DNA of 64,000 nucleotides, taken from contig NZ_WWCJ01000007.1 of NCBI RefSeq assembly GCF_009857475.1, positions 1 through 64,000 of the forward strand, read 5' to 3'. Below are positions 1 through 8,094 of the stretch, one piece after another (position 1 is the stretch's first letter; every line of letters starts with the position of its first letter). A program made the translations under genes and the position numbers. The notes beneath the pieces are model-generated. The model saw nothing but the letters and a program-made list of their open reading frames with translations. It was not told the origin of the DNA and did not search any database. This DNA is from Pseudoduganella guangdongensis (GTDB taxonomy: Bacteria; Pseudomonadota; Gammaproteobacteria; Burkholderiales; Burkholderiaceae_D).

Positions 1-113
1 TACTCACCCGTTCGCCACTCGCCGCCAGGCCGAAGCCCGCGCTGCCGTTCGACTTGCATGTGTAAAGCATGCCGCCAGCGTTCAATCTGAGCCAGGATCA
101 AACTCTTCAGTTC
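1..113 (-). rRNA. rrs: 16S ribosomal RNA, 5' end only
   Basis: The reverse complement of this stretch carries the conserved bacterial 16S start, including AGAGTTTGATCCTGGCTCAG and the following GAACGCTGGCGGCATGC. The gene runs off the left edge, so only about the first 113 bases are present. The mature 5' end is placed near 113 by aligning GAACTGAAGAGTTTGATC with the E. coli start. The sequence after the universal region looks betaproteobacterial (Massilia/Duganella type). A strong promoter lies about 230 bases upstream. Confidence 0.97.
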
Positions 114-343
114 AATCTCTGTTTTTCGGTATTGCTACCGAGGTCACTCACTCAAAATACTGACGAATCTCTTTCGAGATTACGTTTAATATATTTTGTG
201 CGAGCGTTATAACGTATATTTTGAGCATCGGACCCGAAGGCCCGGGCATATCGTCAAACGCCCACACTTATCGACTGTTGATTTTTAAAGATCGCTGCTT
301 GTTTTCGACGAAGCGTTGTGTTCGTCAGCAGCAGAGAAGCGAG
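114..343 (-). other. rRNA operon leader with boxA-like antitermination site
   Basis: This is the transcribed leader between the rrn promoter and 16S. On the minus strand a boxA-like GATCTTTAAAAA lies at about 282-293, resembling the NusB/S10 antitermination element of rRNA leaders. The stretch is AT-rich and contains no credible coding sequence. It would also carry the 5' half of the 16S processing stem, which cannot be confirmed because the partner lies outside the window. Confidence 0.7.
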
Positions 344-372
344 ATTATGCGGTACAGCGTGCAACTCGTCAA
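344..372 (-). promoter_or_regulatory. rRNA operon promoter
   Basis: On the minus strand a -35 TTGACG (367-372) and a -10 CATAAT (344-349) are separated by exactly 17 bases. The start of transcription would fall near 337. Position, spacing and the downstream boxA-like element all fit the main rrn promoter. Single-base departures from consensus in both boxes are typical of real promoters. Confidence 0.8.
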
Positions 373-437
373 CCCCTCTATTTCCTCGCTTCGTTTCGCG
401 CTTTTCGCTGCGTCTCGTTGCGAGGGACAGAACTATA

Positions 438-1214
438 TCAAAGGCCCTCGAAGTTTGGCAAGCGCTTTTCGAGGAAGGCGTACATGCCTTCGCGCTGGGC
501 CGGCGTGCCGAAACCTGCGTGGAACAGGCGGCGCTCGTAGTTCACGCCTTCCGACAGGGTAGTTTCGAAGGCGCGGTTGACGCAATCCTTGATCTGCATG
601 GCGACGGAAACCGGCATCTGGGCGATGCCTTGGGCGATCTCCAATACCTCTTCAATCAGCTTGTCGGCCGGGACGACGCGCGACACCAGGCCGATACGCT
701 CGGCTTCGGCGGCGTCGATCATGCGGGTGGTGAGCAGCATATCCATGGCCTTGGCTTTGCCGATCGCGCGCGGCAGGCGCTGGGTACCGCCCGCGCCCGG
801 GGTGACGCCGACCTTGATTTCCGGCTGGCCGAACTTGGCGTTATCGCCCGCCACCAGGAAGTCGCACATCATGGCCAGCTCGCAGCCGCCGCCCAGGGCG
901 AAGCCGGATACAGCGCCGATCACCGGTTTGCGCACTTTCAGGATGTGCTCCCAGTTGCGGCCAATATAGTTGTCGCGGTGGGTGTCCTGGTAGGTGTAGT
1001 CCTTCATTGCGGCAATGTCGGCGCCGGCGGCGAAGGCTTTTTCGCTACCGGTGAGGATGATGACGTGGATCGCCGGGTCCTTCTCGAACTTGGCGAAGGC
1101 TTCACCCAGCTCATTCATCATGTTGTCGTTCAGGGCATTCAGCGCCTTCGGGCGGTTCAGGCGGATCAGTGCCACTTTATCGTGCACTTCGACGAGCAAA
1201 TCCTGGTATTCCAT
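438..1214 (-). CDS. enoyl-CoA hydratase (crotonase family)
   Basis: A 258-residue cytoplasmic enzyme predicted to hydrate trans-2-enoyl-CoA to 3-hydroxyacyl-CoA in fatty-acid or amino-acid breakdown. The oxyanion-hole segments are visible around residues 61-67 (FAAGADI) and 104-113 ([10 protein letters not shown]). The two catalytic glutamates expected from the rat mitochondrial enzyme correspond to Glu112 and Glu132 (FGQPEI). Length matches single-domain short-chain hydratases. The start is supported by a GAGGAG ribosome-binding site. It stands alone, so the physiological substrate cannot be told; a PaaF-type role is possible. It lies just upstream of, and reads toward, the rRNA operon. Confidence 0.93.
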   Translation of the reverse strand: MEYQDLLVEVHDKVALIRLNRPKALNALNDNMMNELGEAFAKFEKDPAIHVIILTGSEKAFAAGADIAAMKDYTYQDTHRDNYIGRNWEHILKVRKPVIGAVSGFALGGGCELAMMCDFLVAGDNAKFGQPEIKVGVTPGAGGTQRLPRAIGKAKAMDMLLTTRMIDAAEAERIGLVSRVVPADKLIEEVLEIAQGIAQMPVSVAMQIKDCVNRAFETTLSEGVNYERRLFHAGFGTPAQREGMYAFLEKRLPNFEGL

Positions 1215-1290
1215 CGAAATCTCCTCTATTGGTTAAAGATGCTGCGGCGATTGTAGCCGGTTGCCCTGCGCGGCTGCTATAGTTCCCCGG

Positions 1291-2550
1291 ATGTATTCTG
1301 CCTTCCGCCGCGATGCGCTGCTTAATGATCCCGCCTTCCGCCTGTATTGGCTGAGCAGCATCATCTCCGGTTCCGGCGCCTATGTCGGGGCGCTTGCCCT
1401 GCCCCTGTGCTCCGTTCTGCTGTTGCATGCCACGCCGGCGCAGATGGGTCTTGCCAGCGCCTTCCAGGCGATCCCCTTCGCCATCCTGGCGCTGCCGGCG
1501 GGCGTCTGGCTGGACCGCAGCCGCAAGCGGCCCATCCTTGTCGCCTGCAAAATCGCGCAAACCTTGTCGCTGGCCAGCATCCCCGCCGCCTGGGCGCTGG
1601 GCGTGCTGTCGATGCCCTGGATTTACGTGGTGTGCGCGGTGCAAGGCTGCTGTTCGGTGCTGGGCGGCGGCGCGGAACAAATCCTGCTGACCCGCATTGT
1701 GGGGCGGGACAAACTGATCGATGCGCAATCGCGCCTGACGCTGACGGACTCGGTGGCGCGGCTGGTGGCGCCCGGCTTGGGGGGCTTGCTGGTGCAGTGG
1801 GTGACGGCGCCTTTCGCGCTGGTGATCAATGCGCTCGGCTTTGCCGCGTCGGCGCTGCTGCTGCGGCGCGTGCCGATTGAGGAGCCGCTGCCGCCGCCGT
1901 CCGACAAGCATCCGCTGCGCGACGTGCAGGAAGGGCTGCTGTTCATCTGGCGCCAGCCGCTATTGCGCACGCTGGCCTGGACGGCCGCCGCCTGGCACCT
2001 GCTGTTCTATGGCTACGCGGCCTTGTGCACCTTATATATGCTGCGTGAACTCAAGCTGAATGCCGGTACCTTGGGTGCGGTGCAGGTGTTGGGCGGGATG
2101 GGCGTGCTGGCCAGCGGCCTGCTGCTGAAGCCATTGACGCGCCGCGTCGGCCAGGGCAATGCGGCCCTGCTGGGCATGGTGGTGACCACGGCCGGCTTTG
2201 TGGCGATGCCGCTGTTGCGCCCCGAGATGCTGGGCAACCAGGGGGTGACGGTCGCCGCCTGCGCCCTGCTGACCTTCTTCTTTGATTGCGGCGTGATGAT
2301 GTACTTCATGCCATACATCGCGCTGCGCCAGCAGGTCACGCCCGACGAATTCCTGGGCCGCATGACGTCCTCGATGCGCTTCCTGACGATTGCGATTGCA
2401 CCGCTGGGCGCGCTGGCGGCTGGCTATGCGGGCGAACACTTGGGTATCCGCGCGGCGCTGGGCTGGATCGGCGCCGGCGGGGTGGTGCTGGCCGTCGCGG
2501 CGGCAAGTTCGCGCACCTTGCGTGCGCCGCCCGCCCGGCCCCAGGCTTAG
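1291..2550 (+). CDS. MFS transporter, probable drug or metabolite exporter
   Basis: About 419 residues with the repeated hydrophobic pattern of a 12-helix major facilitator. The loop after helix 2 has the family signature GVWLDRSRKRP (motif A). It resembles the MFS_3/EntS group of exporters, but no substrate can be assigned. I start it at the ATG at 1291 because the protein then begins directly with the short cytoplasmic tail before helix 1; a TTG at 1261 would add ten unlikely residues. No clear Shine-Dalgarno sequence is seen. It is divergent from the enoyl-CoA hydratase, with 76 bases between starts. Confidence 0.82.
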   Translation: MYSAFRRDALLNDPAFRLYWLSSIISGSGAYVGALALPLCSVLLLHATPAQMGLASAFQAIPFAILALPAGVWLDRSRKRPILVACKIAQTLSLASIPAAWALGVLSMPWIYVVCAVQGCCSVLGGGAEQILLTRIVGRDKLIDAQSRLTLTDSVARLVAPGLGGLLVQWVTAPFALVINALGFAASALLLRRVPIEEPLPPPSDKHPLRDVQEGLLFIWRQPLLRTLAWTAAAWHLLFYGYAALCTLYMLRELKLNAGTLGAVQVLGGMGVLASGLLLKPLTRRVGQGNAALLGMVVTTAGFVAMPLLRPEMLGNQGVTVAACALLTFFFDCGVMMYFMPYIALRQQVTPDEFLGRMTSSMRFLTIAIAPLGALAAGYAGEHLGIRAALGWIGAGGVVLAVAAASSRTLRAPPARPQA

Positions 2551-2583
2551 ACTGGCCTGACCGTCACCTTGCGGGAGAACGCC

Positions 2584-3021
2584 ATGTTCAAATCGATTTT
2601 GGTGCCCACCGATGGCTCGCAGTTGTCAGAGCGCGCCGCCCAGACTGCGATCGAGTTCGCAAAAATCCATGGCGCGCGCATGACGGCGGTATCCGTGATC
2701 GTGCCCTTGCCTGTGGTGCCGTTGACCGACGCCGCCGTGCTACCGGATGCCGGCCTGTACGATCTCAAAATGCGGCGCAATGTCGAGGCGGGGCTGGACA
2801 AGATCGTCGCCGCCGCGGCAGCAGCGGGGGTGCCGTGCGATGCGGTGCTGGGCGAGGCGGTCAGCCCGTACGAGGTGATCGTCAAGACGGCGGAAGAGCG
2901 GCACTGCGACATCATCCTGATGGCGTCCCACGGCCGCAAGGGCTTGAACAAGCTATTCCTCGGCAGCGAAACGCAGAAAGTCCTGGCCCATACCCACTTG
3001 CCGGTGCTGGTGCTGCGTTGA
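2584..3021 (+). CDS. universal stress protein, UspA family
   Basis: A 145-residue single Usp domain (MFKSILVPTDGSQLSERA at the N-terminus). The C-terminal ATP-binding motif reads ASHG, nine residues, GS, close to the G-2x-G-9x-G(S/T) pattern of ATP-binding members but with Ala for the first Gly. It ends in the usual strand PVLVLR. Usp proteins help cells survive starvation and other stresses; the partner here is unknown. The ATG at 2584 has GGGAG eight bases upstream. It follows the MFS gene after a 33-base gap and may be cotranscribed. Confidence 0.9.
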   Translation: MFKSILVPTDGSQLSERAAQTAIEFAKIHGARMTAVSVIVPLPVVPLTDAAVLPDAGLYDLKMRRNVEAGLDKIVAAAAAAGVPCDAVLGEAVSPYEVIVKTAEERHCDIILMASHGRKGLNKLFLGSETQKVLAHTHLPVLVLR

Positions 3022-3032
3022 TCTGCGAAATT

Positions 3033-3075
3033 GCCAATATGATAATATTGGCGTCCCTCAAAATTATGAGACGCC
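3033..3075 (+). promoter_or_regulatory. two inverted repeats in front of the secreted peptidase gene
   Basis: A perfect inverted repeat GCCAATAT-GATA-ATATTGGC occupies 3033-3052. A second, overlapping pair GGCGTC (3050-3055) and GACGCC (3070-3075) ends exactly at the start codon and includes the GAG that would serve as ribosome-binding site. The first looks like an operator for a dimeric regulator. The second could fold in RNA and hide the ribosome-binding site. Confidence 0.45.
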
Positions 3076-4719
3076 ATGAATCGTTTGTTCATTGCGGCCG
3101 GGCTGGTACTGCTGGCCGGCCATGCTGCCGCCCAGGTGCAAGTTGACGTCCGCCTGGTGGCGCCGGATGCGCTCCAGGTCAGCTACACCCTGCCCACCCA
3201 CTGCGCCGGGCTGTCTTTCCTGAAGAACGGCCGAGGCGCCGGCAAGATCCGCGCGCGCTGGCAGCCATTGGCGGAGTGCGGCGTGGCCGGTGGCGACAAG
3301 CTGGCGCGCGGCGCGGGCTCCTGCCCAGTACTGTCCTTCCGCGTGCCGGCCACCAGCGATAAAGTCGCCGGCTACCCCGGATCTTTCCCGACCGGTACAG
3401 CGCTGTATGCGCACATGTCCAACTACGCGGTAGGCGAGGAATGCGGGGCGGTGCAGTACAGCTATTCGGGGCCGGGCAGCATCGCGACCAAGCTGGCGTG
3501 GCGCCATGGCAGCGCCGTGGTCGATGCCGATGCGCCGGCTTTGCTGTTCCCGACGCGCCAGGCATCCAGCGGCAGGGAGAGGGATTACTTCGATCCGGCG
3601 CTCAATGCGGGCACGGTGGCGCAGATCCGCCAGCGCGTCAACGGCACCGAAGCCGCTCTACGGAAGGCGATGCCGAAGGCTCACTACCGGCGCCCCATCA
3701 TTGCCGCCACCCTGGCGCGCGAGCCGGGCGGTCCCAATATCGGCGGCAGTGCCGGCGACGTGATGCACTTCGCGCTGTTCAACTGGCCGGAAACGGCGGC
3801 GCAGGAGGACGCGCAACAGCTGGACAAACTGGTGACGCACGAGATGGCCCACCGTTTCCAGATCCGGGACGCGGTAGACGACTATGCGGATGCGCGCCTG
3901 ATCCATGAAGGGGGCGGCGAGTTCCTGCGCTGGATGGTGTCGCTGCAGATGGGCTGGCTCACGCCGGAGCAGGCCGGAAAACAACTGGACGATGCCCTGG
4001 CCACTTGCCTGGTGGCAGGCGACGGCCGCGCGTGGCGCGACCTGACAGCGGCGGACATCGGAGCGAACCGGCTGGAATACGCTTGCGGCCTGCCGGTCTA
4101 TGTGTATGCGCTGGCGGCGCGCCAGGGCAAAGGCTCGGCTATTGGCCGCATCGACGACTTCTACAAGGCACTGCGCGCCGGCCGCAAACCTGGCTTCGCG
4201 CAAGCCATGGAGTGCGGGGCAAAGCCGTGCCAGCCGGGCATCCTGCCGGCCGTCCTGGATGAGCAGGCGCCAATGGGCGAACAGTGGGCAGCGGTGTTCC
4301 GGACAACGGGTTTGGCGCAAGCGGGTGCCCCGAGCCAGGCGCAGCTGGATGGCATGGGCTACCGCGCGCTGACCAAGGTGGTACAGGATGATTGCGCTGG
4401 CCATAGCAGTATGACCCCGGCCATGTCGCAGGGCAGGCTGCTGGTGGACGCCCTGGCCGCATGTAAAACCGTGCGGGCGAATATTGAAGTGCTGCGGGTG
4501 GAGGGCTGGCCAGTGTTCGGCAGCCTGCAAACCATGCCGGCCATGATCGCGGCATGCGCGGCGCGCCAGTCGATCGAGCTGGGGCTCAAGGACGGCTCCA
4601 CGCTGGCCCTGCCCTGCCGCCGCCAGCCGTCCCTGACACAGGTGTACAAGGCGGACATGGGCAAGGTCATGCGCGCGCTGGGCTGCCCGGCGCGCGCCGA
4701 GCTGGCGTATAGGGCTTAA
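3076..4719 (+). CDS. secreted putative metallopeptidase with HExxH-18-E motif
   Basis: A 547-residue protein with a clear signal peptide (residues 1-19, ending AAAQ). I do not recognise a named family over its length. Residues 255-259 read HEMAH, and exactly 18 residues later comes a glutamate (Glu278) in HEGGGEF; this is the zinc-binding spacing of gluzincin peptidases such as M1. Many cysteines suggest folding in the periplasm or outside the cell. It ends convergently with mltA, the two reading frames sharing four bases. Function as a protease is inferred from the motif only; the substrate is unknown. Confidence 0.7.
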   Translation: MNRLFIAAGLVLLAGHAAAQVQVDVRLVAPDALQVSYTLPTHCAGLSFLKNGRGAGKIRARWQPLAECGVAGGDKLARGAGSCPVLSFRVPATSDKVAGYPGSFPTGTALYAHMSNYAVGEECGAVQYSYSGPGSIATKLAWRHGSAVVDADAPALLFPTRQASSGRERDYFDPALNAGTVAQIRQRVNGTEAALRKAMPKAHYRRPIIAATLAREPGGPNIGGSAGDVMHFALFNWPETAAQEDAQQLDKLVTHEMAHRFQIRDAVDDYADARLIHEGGGEFLRWMVSLQMGWLTPEQAGKQLDDALATCLVAGDGRAWRDLTAADIGANRLEYACGLPVYVYALAARQGKGSAIGRIDDFYKALRAGRKPGFAQAMECGAKPCQPGILPAVLDEQAPMGEQWAAVFRTTGLAQAGAPSQAQLDGMGYRALTKVVQDDCAGHSSMTPAMSQGRLLVDALAACKTVRANIEVLRVEGWPVFGSLQTMPAMIAACAARQSIELGLKDGSTLALPCRRQPSLTQVYKADMGKVMRALGCPARAELAYRA

Positions 4720-5963
4720 CGCGCCAGCTTCGGCAGCAGCACCCAGATATTGCCGCGCTGCTTCATGCGGCCGGCAAAATCGGCCGCTTCGGAACCGAAG
4801 CCGAAGAAGAAGTCGAGGCGGATGGCGCCCTTGATGGCGCCGCCCGTGTCCTGCGCCAGCATCAGCCTTTGCAGCGGCATCTCATCGCCGGGCAAGGTGG
4901 TGTTGAGGTAGACCGGGGCGCCCAGCGGCAGCTGGCTGCGGTCGATCGCCACGGAGCGCTGCGGCGTGAGCGGCACGTTGAGCGTTCCTTTCGGCCCCAC
5001 TTTCGGATCCGGCAGCTTTTCCTCTTTGAAGAAGACATAGCTCGGGTTGGCGTTGAACAGCTCCTGGCGCCGCGTCGGGTGGCCGTCGATCCAGGCTTTA
5101 ATGCCTTGCGCGGTAGCCTGCTCGGTGGTCAGCTCGCCTTTCTGCACCAGCCATTTGCCGATCGACTGGTAGGGCCGGCCGTTCTGGTCGGCGTAGGCGA
5201 CGCGCACCGTTTCGCCGTCGGCCAGCTGCACGCGGCCGGAGCCCTGCACTTCCAGGAAGAAGGCTTCCACCGCATCGTCCACCCAGAACAATTCGCTGCC
5301 GGGCAGGCCGTTGCGGGCGATTTCCTCGCGCGCCGGGTAAGGCACGACGCGCTTGCCTTTCAGGCGGCCGCGCACGCGCTTGTTCGCCAGCTCGGGATAG
5401 ACGGAGCCGACGTCGATGATGACCATATCGTCCGGCACCTTGTACAAGGGCGTCTGGTAGGGGCCGCCCTTCTTGCGGGCGCCGTGCAGCAGTGGCTCGT
5501 AGTAGCCGGTAATCAGGCCGCTGTTGCTGCCGTCCGGGGCGATGACCTGGTGCGGGTCGAAGAACGATTCGAAATACAGGCGGATGGCCGCTTCGCTATT
5601 GGCGTCCACCGTCTTGGCGATGGCGCAGGGTTCCTTCCAGTCGGCGCTGGCGCCCAGCTTGGTGCAGGACAGCATATAGGCCGGCCAGGCGGCGCGCAGG
5701 TCGTCGTGGCTCCAGCCCGGCAGGTCAGCGAAGCGGGCCGGGATGAATTCGGCCTTGGCCGCTGGCGCCGGGGTGGCGGGGGCGCTTGGCTGGACGGGCG
5801 GCACGGCGGGCGCCGGCACGGACGGCGCGGCGGGAACGGCCGGCGCCGGCTGGGCAGGCTTGGCCGGCGGGACAGGAGCGGTAGGCGGCTGGGTGGCGCA
5901 GCCAGCCAGCGCCAGCGCGACGGCGGCGGCGCAAACAGGTAAACTACGGCGTATCAAATACAT
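4716..5963 (-). CDS. mltA: membrane-bound lytic murein transglycosylase A
   Basis: A 415-residue lipoprotein with signal and lipobox LAGC (Cys22), followed by a long Pro/Ala linker to about residue 65. The rest matches MltA: the glycan-binding MltA domain (LITGYYEPLLHG onward) and the C-terminal 3D domain with AQDTGGAIKG, which holds the catalytic aspartate. It cleaves peptidoglycan glycan strands to 1,6-anhydro products at the inner face of the outer membrane. It lies downstream of apaG on the same strand. The unusually long Pro/Ala linker probably lets it reach the cell wall. Confidence 0.95.
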   Translation of the reverse strand: MYLIRRSLPVCAAAVALALAGCATQPPTAPVPPAKPAQPAPAVPAAPSVPAPAVPPVQPSAPATPAPAAKAEFIPARFADLPGWSHDDLRAAWPAYMLSCTKLGASADWKEPCAIAKTVDANSEAAIRLYFESFFDPHQVIAPDGSNSGLITGYYEPLLHGARKKGGPYQTPLYKVPDDMVIIDVGSVYPELANKRVRGRLKGKRVVPYPAREEIARNGLPGSELFWVDDAVEAFFLEVQGSGRVQLADGETVRVAYADQNGRPYQSIGKWLVQKGELTTEQATAQGIKAWIDGHPTRRQELFNANPSYVFFKEEKLPDPKVGPKGTLNVPLTPQRSVAIDRSQLPLGAPVYLNTTLPGDEMPLQRLMLAQDTGGAIKGAIRLDFFFGFGSEAADFAGRMKQRGNIWVLLPKLAR

Positions 5964-5975
5964 GAGGTGTGATCT

Positions 5976-6080
5976 ATGTGGTTTCTGTATCTCGAAGCGC
6001 TGGTGGCGCTCTTCCTGCTGGTGTTCATCGTCTGGTGGACGCTGCCATCCAAGAAAAAGAAGGATGACGACAAGCAGTAA
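5976..6080 (+). CDS. small single-helix membrane protein (34 aa)
   Basis: An ATG at 5976 opens a 34-codon frame with an AGGTG ribosome-binding site six bases upstream. The product has a strongly hydrophobic helix (residues 2-23, with three Trp) followed by a very polar tail of Lys and Asp (SKKKKDDDKQ). This helix-plus-charged-tail layout is typical of real bacterial small membrane proteins and is hard to get by chance. It fills the gap between apaG and mltA but runs opposite to both; its start is 12 bases from the mltA start. Function unknown. Confidence 0.55.
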   Translation: MWFLYLEALVALFLLVFIVWWTLPSKKKKDDDKQ

Positions 6081-6455
6081 TCAGTGCAAGGTACGCGGCA
6101 GCGACAGCACGAATTCTGGAATCTTGGTCTCGAACTGATGGCCGTCCTCGGCCACGCAGAAATACTCGCCGAACATGGAGCCCTGCGGCGTGCGCAGTTG
6201 GGTGCCGCTGGTGTATTCGAACACTTCGCCCGGCGCCAGCAGCGGCTGGTGGCCGACCACGCCCAGGCCACGCACTTCCTCGATATGGTTGTTGGCGTCG
6301 GTGATCACCCAATGGCGGGAAATCAGTTGCGCCGGCACGGTGCCGGTGTTTTTGATGGTGATTGTGTAAGTAAACACAAAATTGGTGCGGTCCGGATTGG
6401 ACTGTTCCGGCAGGTACTGGGTCCGAACTTCCACCGCAAACTCATACTGGGCCAT
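6081..6455 (-). CDS. apaG: ApaG domain protein
   Basis: A 124-residue protein matching ApaG throughout: VEVRTQYLPEQSNP, then FTYTITIKNTG, SRHWVITDAN, the Gly-rich VRGLGVVGHQP and GSMFGEYFC. ApaG adopts a fibronectin-like fold; in enterobacteria its gene sits with apaH and ksgA and has been linked to Co/Mg resistance, but its biochemical role is unsettled. The ATG at 6455 is chosen because AAGGAAAG stands just upstream; a longer frame from 6497 lacks such a site. It is divergent from rpe and upstream of mltA. Confidence 0.93.
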   Translation of the reverse strand: MAQYEFAVEVRTQYLPEQSNPDRTNFVFTYTITIKNTGTVPAQLISRHWVITDANNHIEEVRGLGVVGHQPLLAPGEVFEYTSGTQLRTPQGSMFGEYFCVAEDGHQFETKIPEFVLSLPRTLH

Positions 6456-6556
6456 AAGCTTTCCTTGGTAACAATTGGGCAATTCTAGTCCAAGCAATCG
6501 GACAGCGTCCGCACAGCAGCGTAAAATAACGCATCTTTTTTACCAGCCCACCAGCC

Positions 6557-7222
6557 ATGACTACTTTCCGCATCGCTCCCAGCATCCTGTCCGCCGACTT
6601 CGCCCGCCTGGGTGAAGAGGTACGCAACGTTGTTGCCGCCGGCGCCGACATCATCCACTTCGACGTGATGGACAACCATTACGTGCCGAACCTGACCGTC
6701 GGCCCGCTGGTGTGCCAGGCGATCCGCCCGCACGTGCAAGTGCCGATCGACGTGCACCTGATGGTCAAGCCGGTCGACCGCATCATCCCGGACTTTGCCA
6801 AAGCTGGCGCCAACATCATCACCTTCCACCCGGAAGCGTCCGATCACGTCGACCGTTCGCTGCAACTGATCCGCGACAACGGCTGCAAGGCCGGCCTGGT
6901 GTTCAACCCGGCCACCCCACTGAGCTACCTGGACCACGTGATGGACAAGGTCGACATGATCCTGATCATGTCGGTCAACCCGGGCTTCGGCGGCCAGTCC
7001 TTCATCCCGCAGGCGCTGAAGAAGATCGCCGAAGCGCGCCGCCGCATCGACGAATCGGGCCGCGACATCATGCTGGAAGTGGACGGCGGCATCAAGATCG
7101 ACAATATCAAGGCCGCCGCCGAAGCGGGCGCCGACACCTTCGTGGCTGGTTCCGCGATCTTCGGCCAGCCAGACTACAAGGCTGTGATCGACGCCATGCG
7201 CGGCCAACTGGCTTCGCTGTAA
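6557..7222 (+). CDS. rpe: ribulose-phosphate 3-epimerase
   Basis: A 221-residue TIM-barrel enzyme that interconverts ribulose 5-phosphate and xylulose 5-phosphate in the pentose phosphate pathway. The family signatures are intact: [15 protein letters not shown] at the N-terminus, [17 protein letters not shown] with the metal ligands, [12 protein letters not shown] and the late EVDGGI. The next gene, gph, starts five bases after its stop, an arrangement common in proteobacteria, where the pair precedes trpE. Length is normal. Confidence 0.97.
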   Translation: MTTFRIAPSILSADFARLGEEVRNVVAAGADIIHFDVMDNHYVPNLTVGPLVCQAIRPHVQVPIDVHLMVKPVDRIIPDFAKAGANIITFHPEASDHVDRSLQLIRDNGCKAGLVFNPATPLSYLDHVMDKVDMILIMSVNPGFGGQSFIPQALKKIAEARRRIDESGRDIMLEVDGGIKIDNIKAAAEAGADTFVAGSAIFGQPDYKAVIDAMRGQLASL

Positions 7223-7227
7223 GCGCT

Positions 7228-7914
7228 ATGACGGCGGTCCTGCGCGGCATACGGGCCGCCATCATTGACCTGGACGGCACCATGCTCGACACCATGGGCG
7301 ACTTTGTGGTCGCCCTGACGGCCATGCGCGCGGAACTGGGCCTGGGCCCGGTGAGCGCCGCGCAGGTCGAGCCCATGGTCGGCAAGGGTTCCGAGAACCT
7401 GGTGCGGCGCGTGCTCGCGCTGGACTACGACGCAGCCGGCGTGGAGCGCCTGTTCGCGCAGGCGATGGACTCCTACCAGCGCCATTACATCGCCATCAAC
7501 GGCCAGCACAGCGAAATCTACGACGAGGTGGAAGCCGGCCTGCAGGCCATGCGCGCGGCCGGCCTGCGCCTGGCCTGCGTCACCAACAAGCCGCTCGCCT
7601 TCGCCCAGCCGCTGCTCGCGCTGAAAGGGCTGGCCGGCTATTTCGAGGTGCTGTACGGCGGCGACTCGTTTGAAAAGAAGAAGCCGCACCCGATGCCCCT
7701 GCTGAAGGCGTGCGAATTTTTCGGCCTGGCGCCGGCCCAGGTGGTGGCCATCGGCGACTCCTCCAACGACGCCGAAGCGGCGCGCGCGGCCGGCTGTCCT
7801 GTGCTCACCGTGCCATATGGTTATAACCACGGAGTGGGTATACATGAAACAGATTCCGATGGTATAGTTGACACGCTTCTTTTTGCAGCTGAACTTATCG
7901 CGCAAGCAAACTAA
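7228..7914 (+). CDS. gph: phosphoglycolate phosphatase
   Basis: A 228-residue HAD-superfamily phosphatase that removes phosphate from 2-phosphoglycolate, a product of DNA repair and oxygenase side reactions. Motif I is IDLDGTMLDT with the nucleophilic Asp; motif II is CVTNKP; motif III/IV is KKKPHPMPL followed by IGDSSNDAEAA. The start at 7228 places it five bases after rpe, so the two are coupled. The base composition of its last 60 bases turns AT-rich because they appear to hold the trp promoter. Confidence 0.95.
   Translation: MTAVLRGIRAAIIDLDGTMLDTMGDFVVALTAMRAELGLGPVSAAQVEPMVGKGSENLVRRVLALDYDAAGVERLFAQAMDSYQRHYIAINGQHSEIYDEVEAGLQAMRAAGLRLACVTNKPLAFAQPLLALKGLAGYFEVLYGGDSFEKKKPHPMPLLKACEFFGLAPAQVVAIGDSSNDAEAARAAGCPVLTVPYGYNHGVGIHETDSDGIVDTLLFAAELIAQAN
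7868..7898 (+). promoter_or_regulatory. candidate trp operon promoter inside the end of gph
   Basis: A perfect -35 TTGACA lies at 7868-7873. The -10 is weak: GAACTT at 7891-7896 (17-base spacing) or ACTTAT slightly downstream. Transcription would begin near 7905, giving a short lead into the leader peptide at 7919. Placement just ahead of the attenuator is what a trp promoter needs. Confidence 0.5.
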
Positions 7915-7918
7915 CCGA

Positions 7919-7996
7919 ATGTTTCTCAACAAAAGACACAATGTAACCCACCGGGGCTCGATTGAGGCCTGGCTGTGGCGACGCTGGCAATCCTGA
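7919..7996 (+). CDS. trpL: trp operon leader peptide (25 aa)
   Basis: ATG at 7919 opens a 25-codon frame ending TGA at 7996, 98 bases before trpE. The peptide ends in AWLWRRWQS, so three of its last eight residues are Trp. Tandem regulatory codons in a short frame ahead of trpE, followed by competing RNA hairpins, are the hallmark of transcription attenuation: scarce charged tRNA-Trp stalls the ribosome here and lets the antiterminator form. The ribosome-binding site is weak. The gene is known by position and codon content, not by sequence similarity. Confidence 0.8.
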   Translation: MFLNKRHNVTHRGSIEAWLWRRWQS

Positions 7997-8047
7997 CCCA
8001 GTCCTGATTGCTGTCGGCGCACGCACGTGTGTTCCGGCAGGTTTTTT
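7979..8047 (+). promoter_or_regulatory. trp attenuator: antiterminator and terminator
   Basis: The terminator stem is CTGTCGG (8011-8017) with CCGGCAG (8034-8040), a perfect seven-pair stem counting one G-U, followed by six T (8042-8047). The competing antiterminator pairs CGACGCTGGCAATC (7979-7992), which includes the last Trp codon of the leader peptide, with GATTGCTGTCG (8006-8016), which overlaps the left arm of the terminator. The two structures exclude each other. Stalling at the first two Trp codons would leave 7979-7992 free and permit read-through. Confidence 0.75.
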
Positions 8048-8094
8048 GTAACCTTACCGCCCCCACCTTATCCTGCGGCGGAACGGAGAGACGC

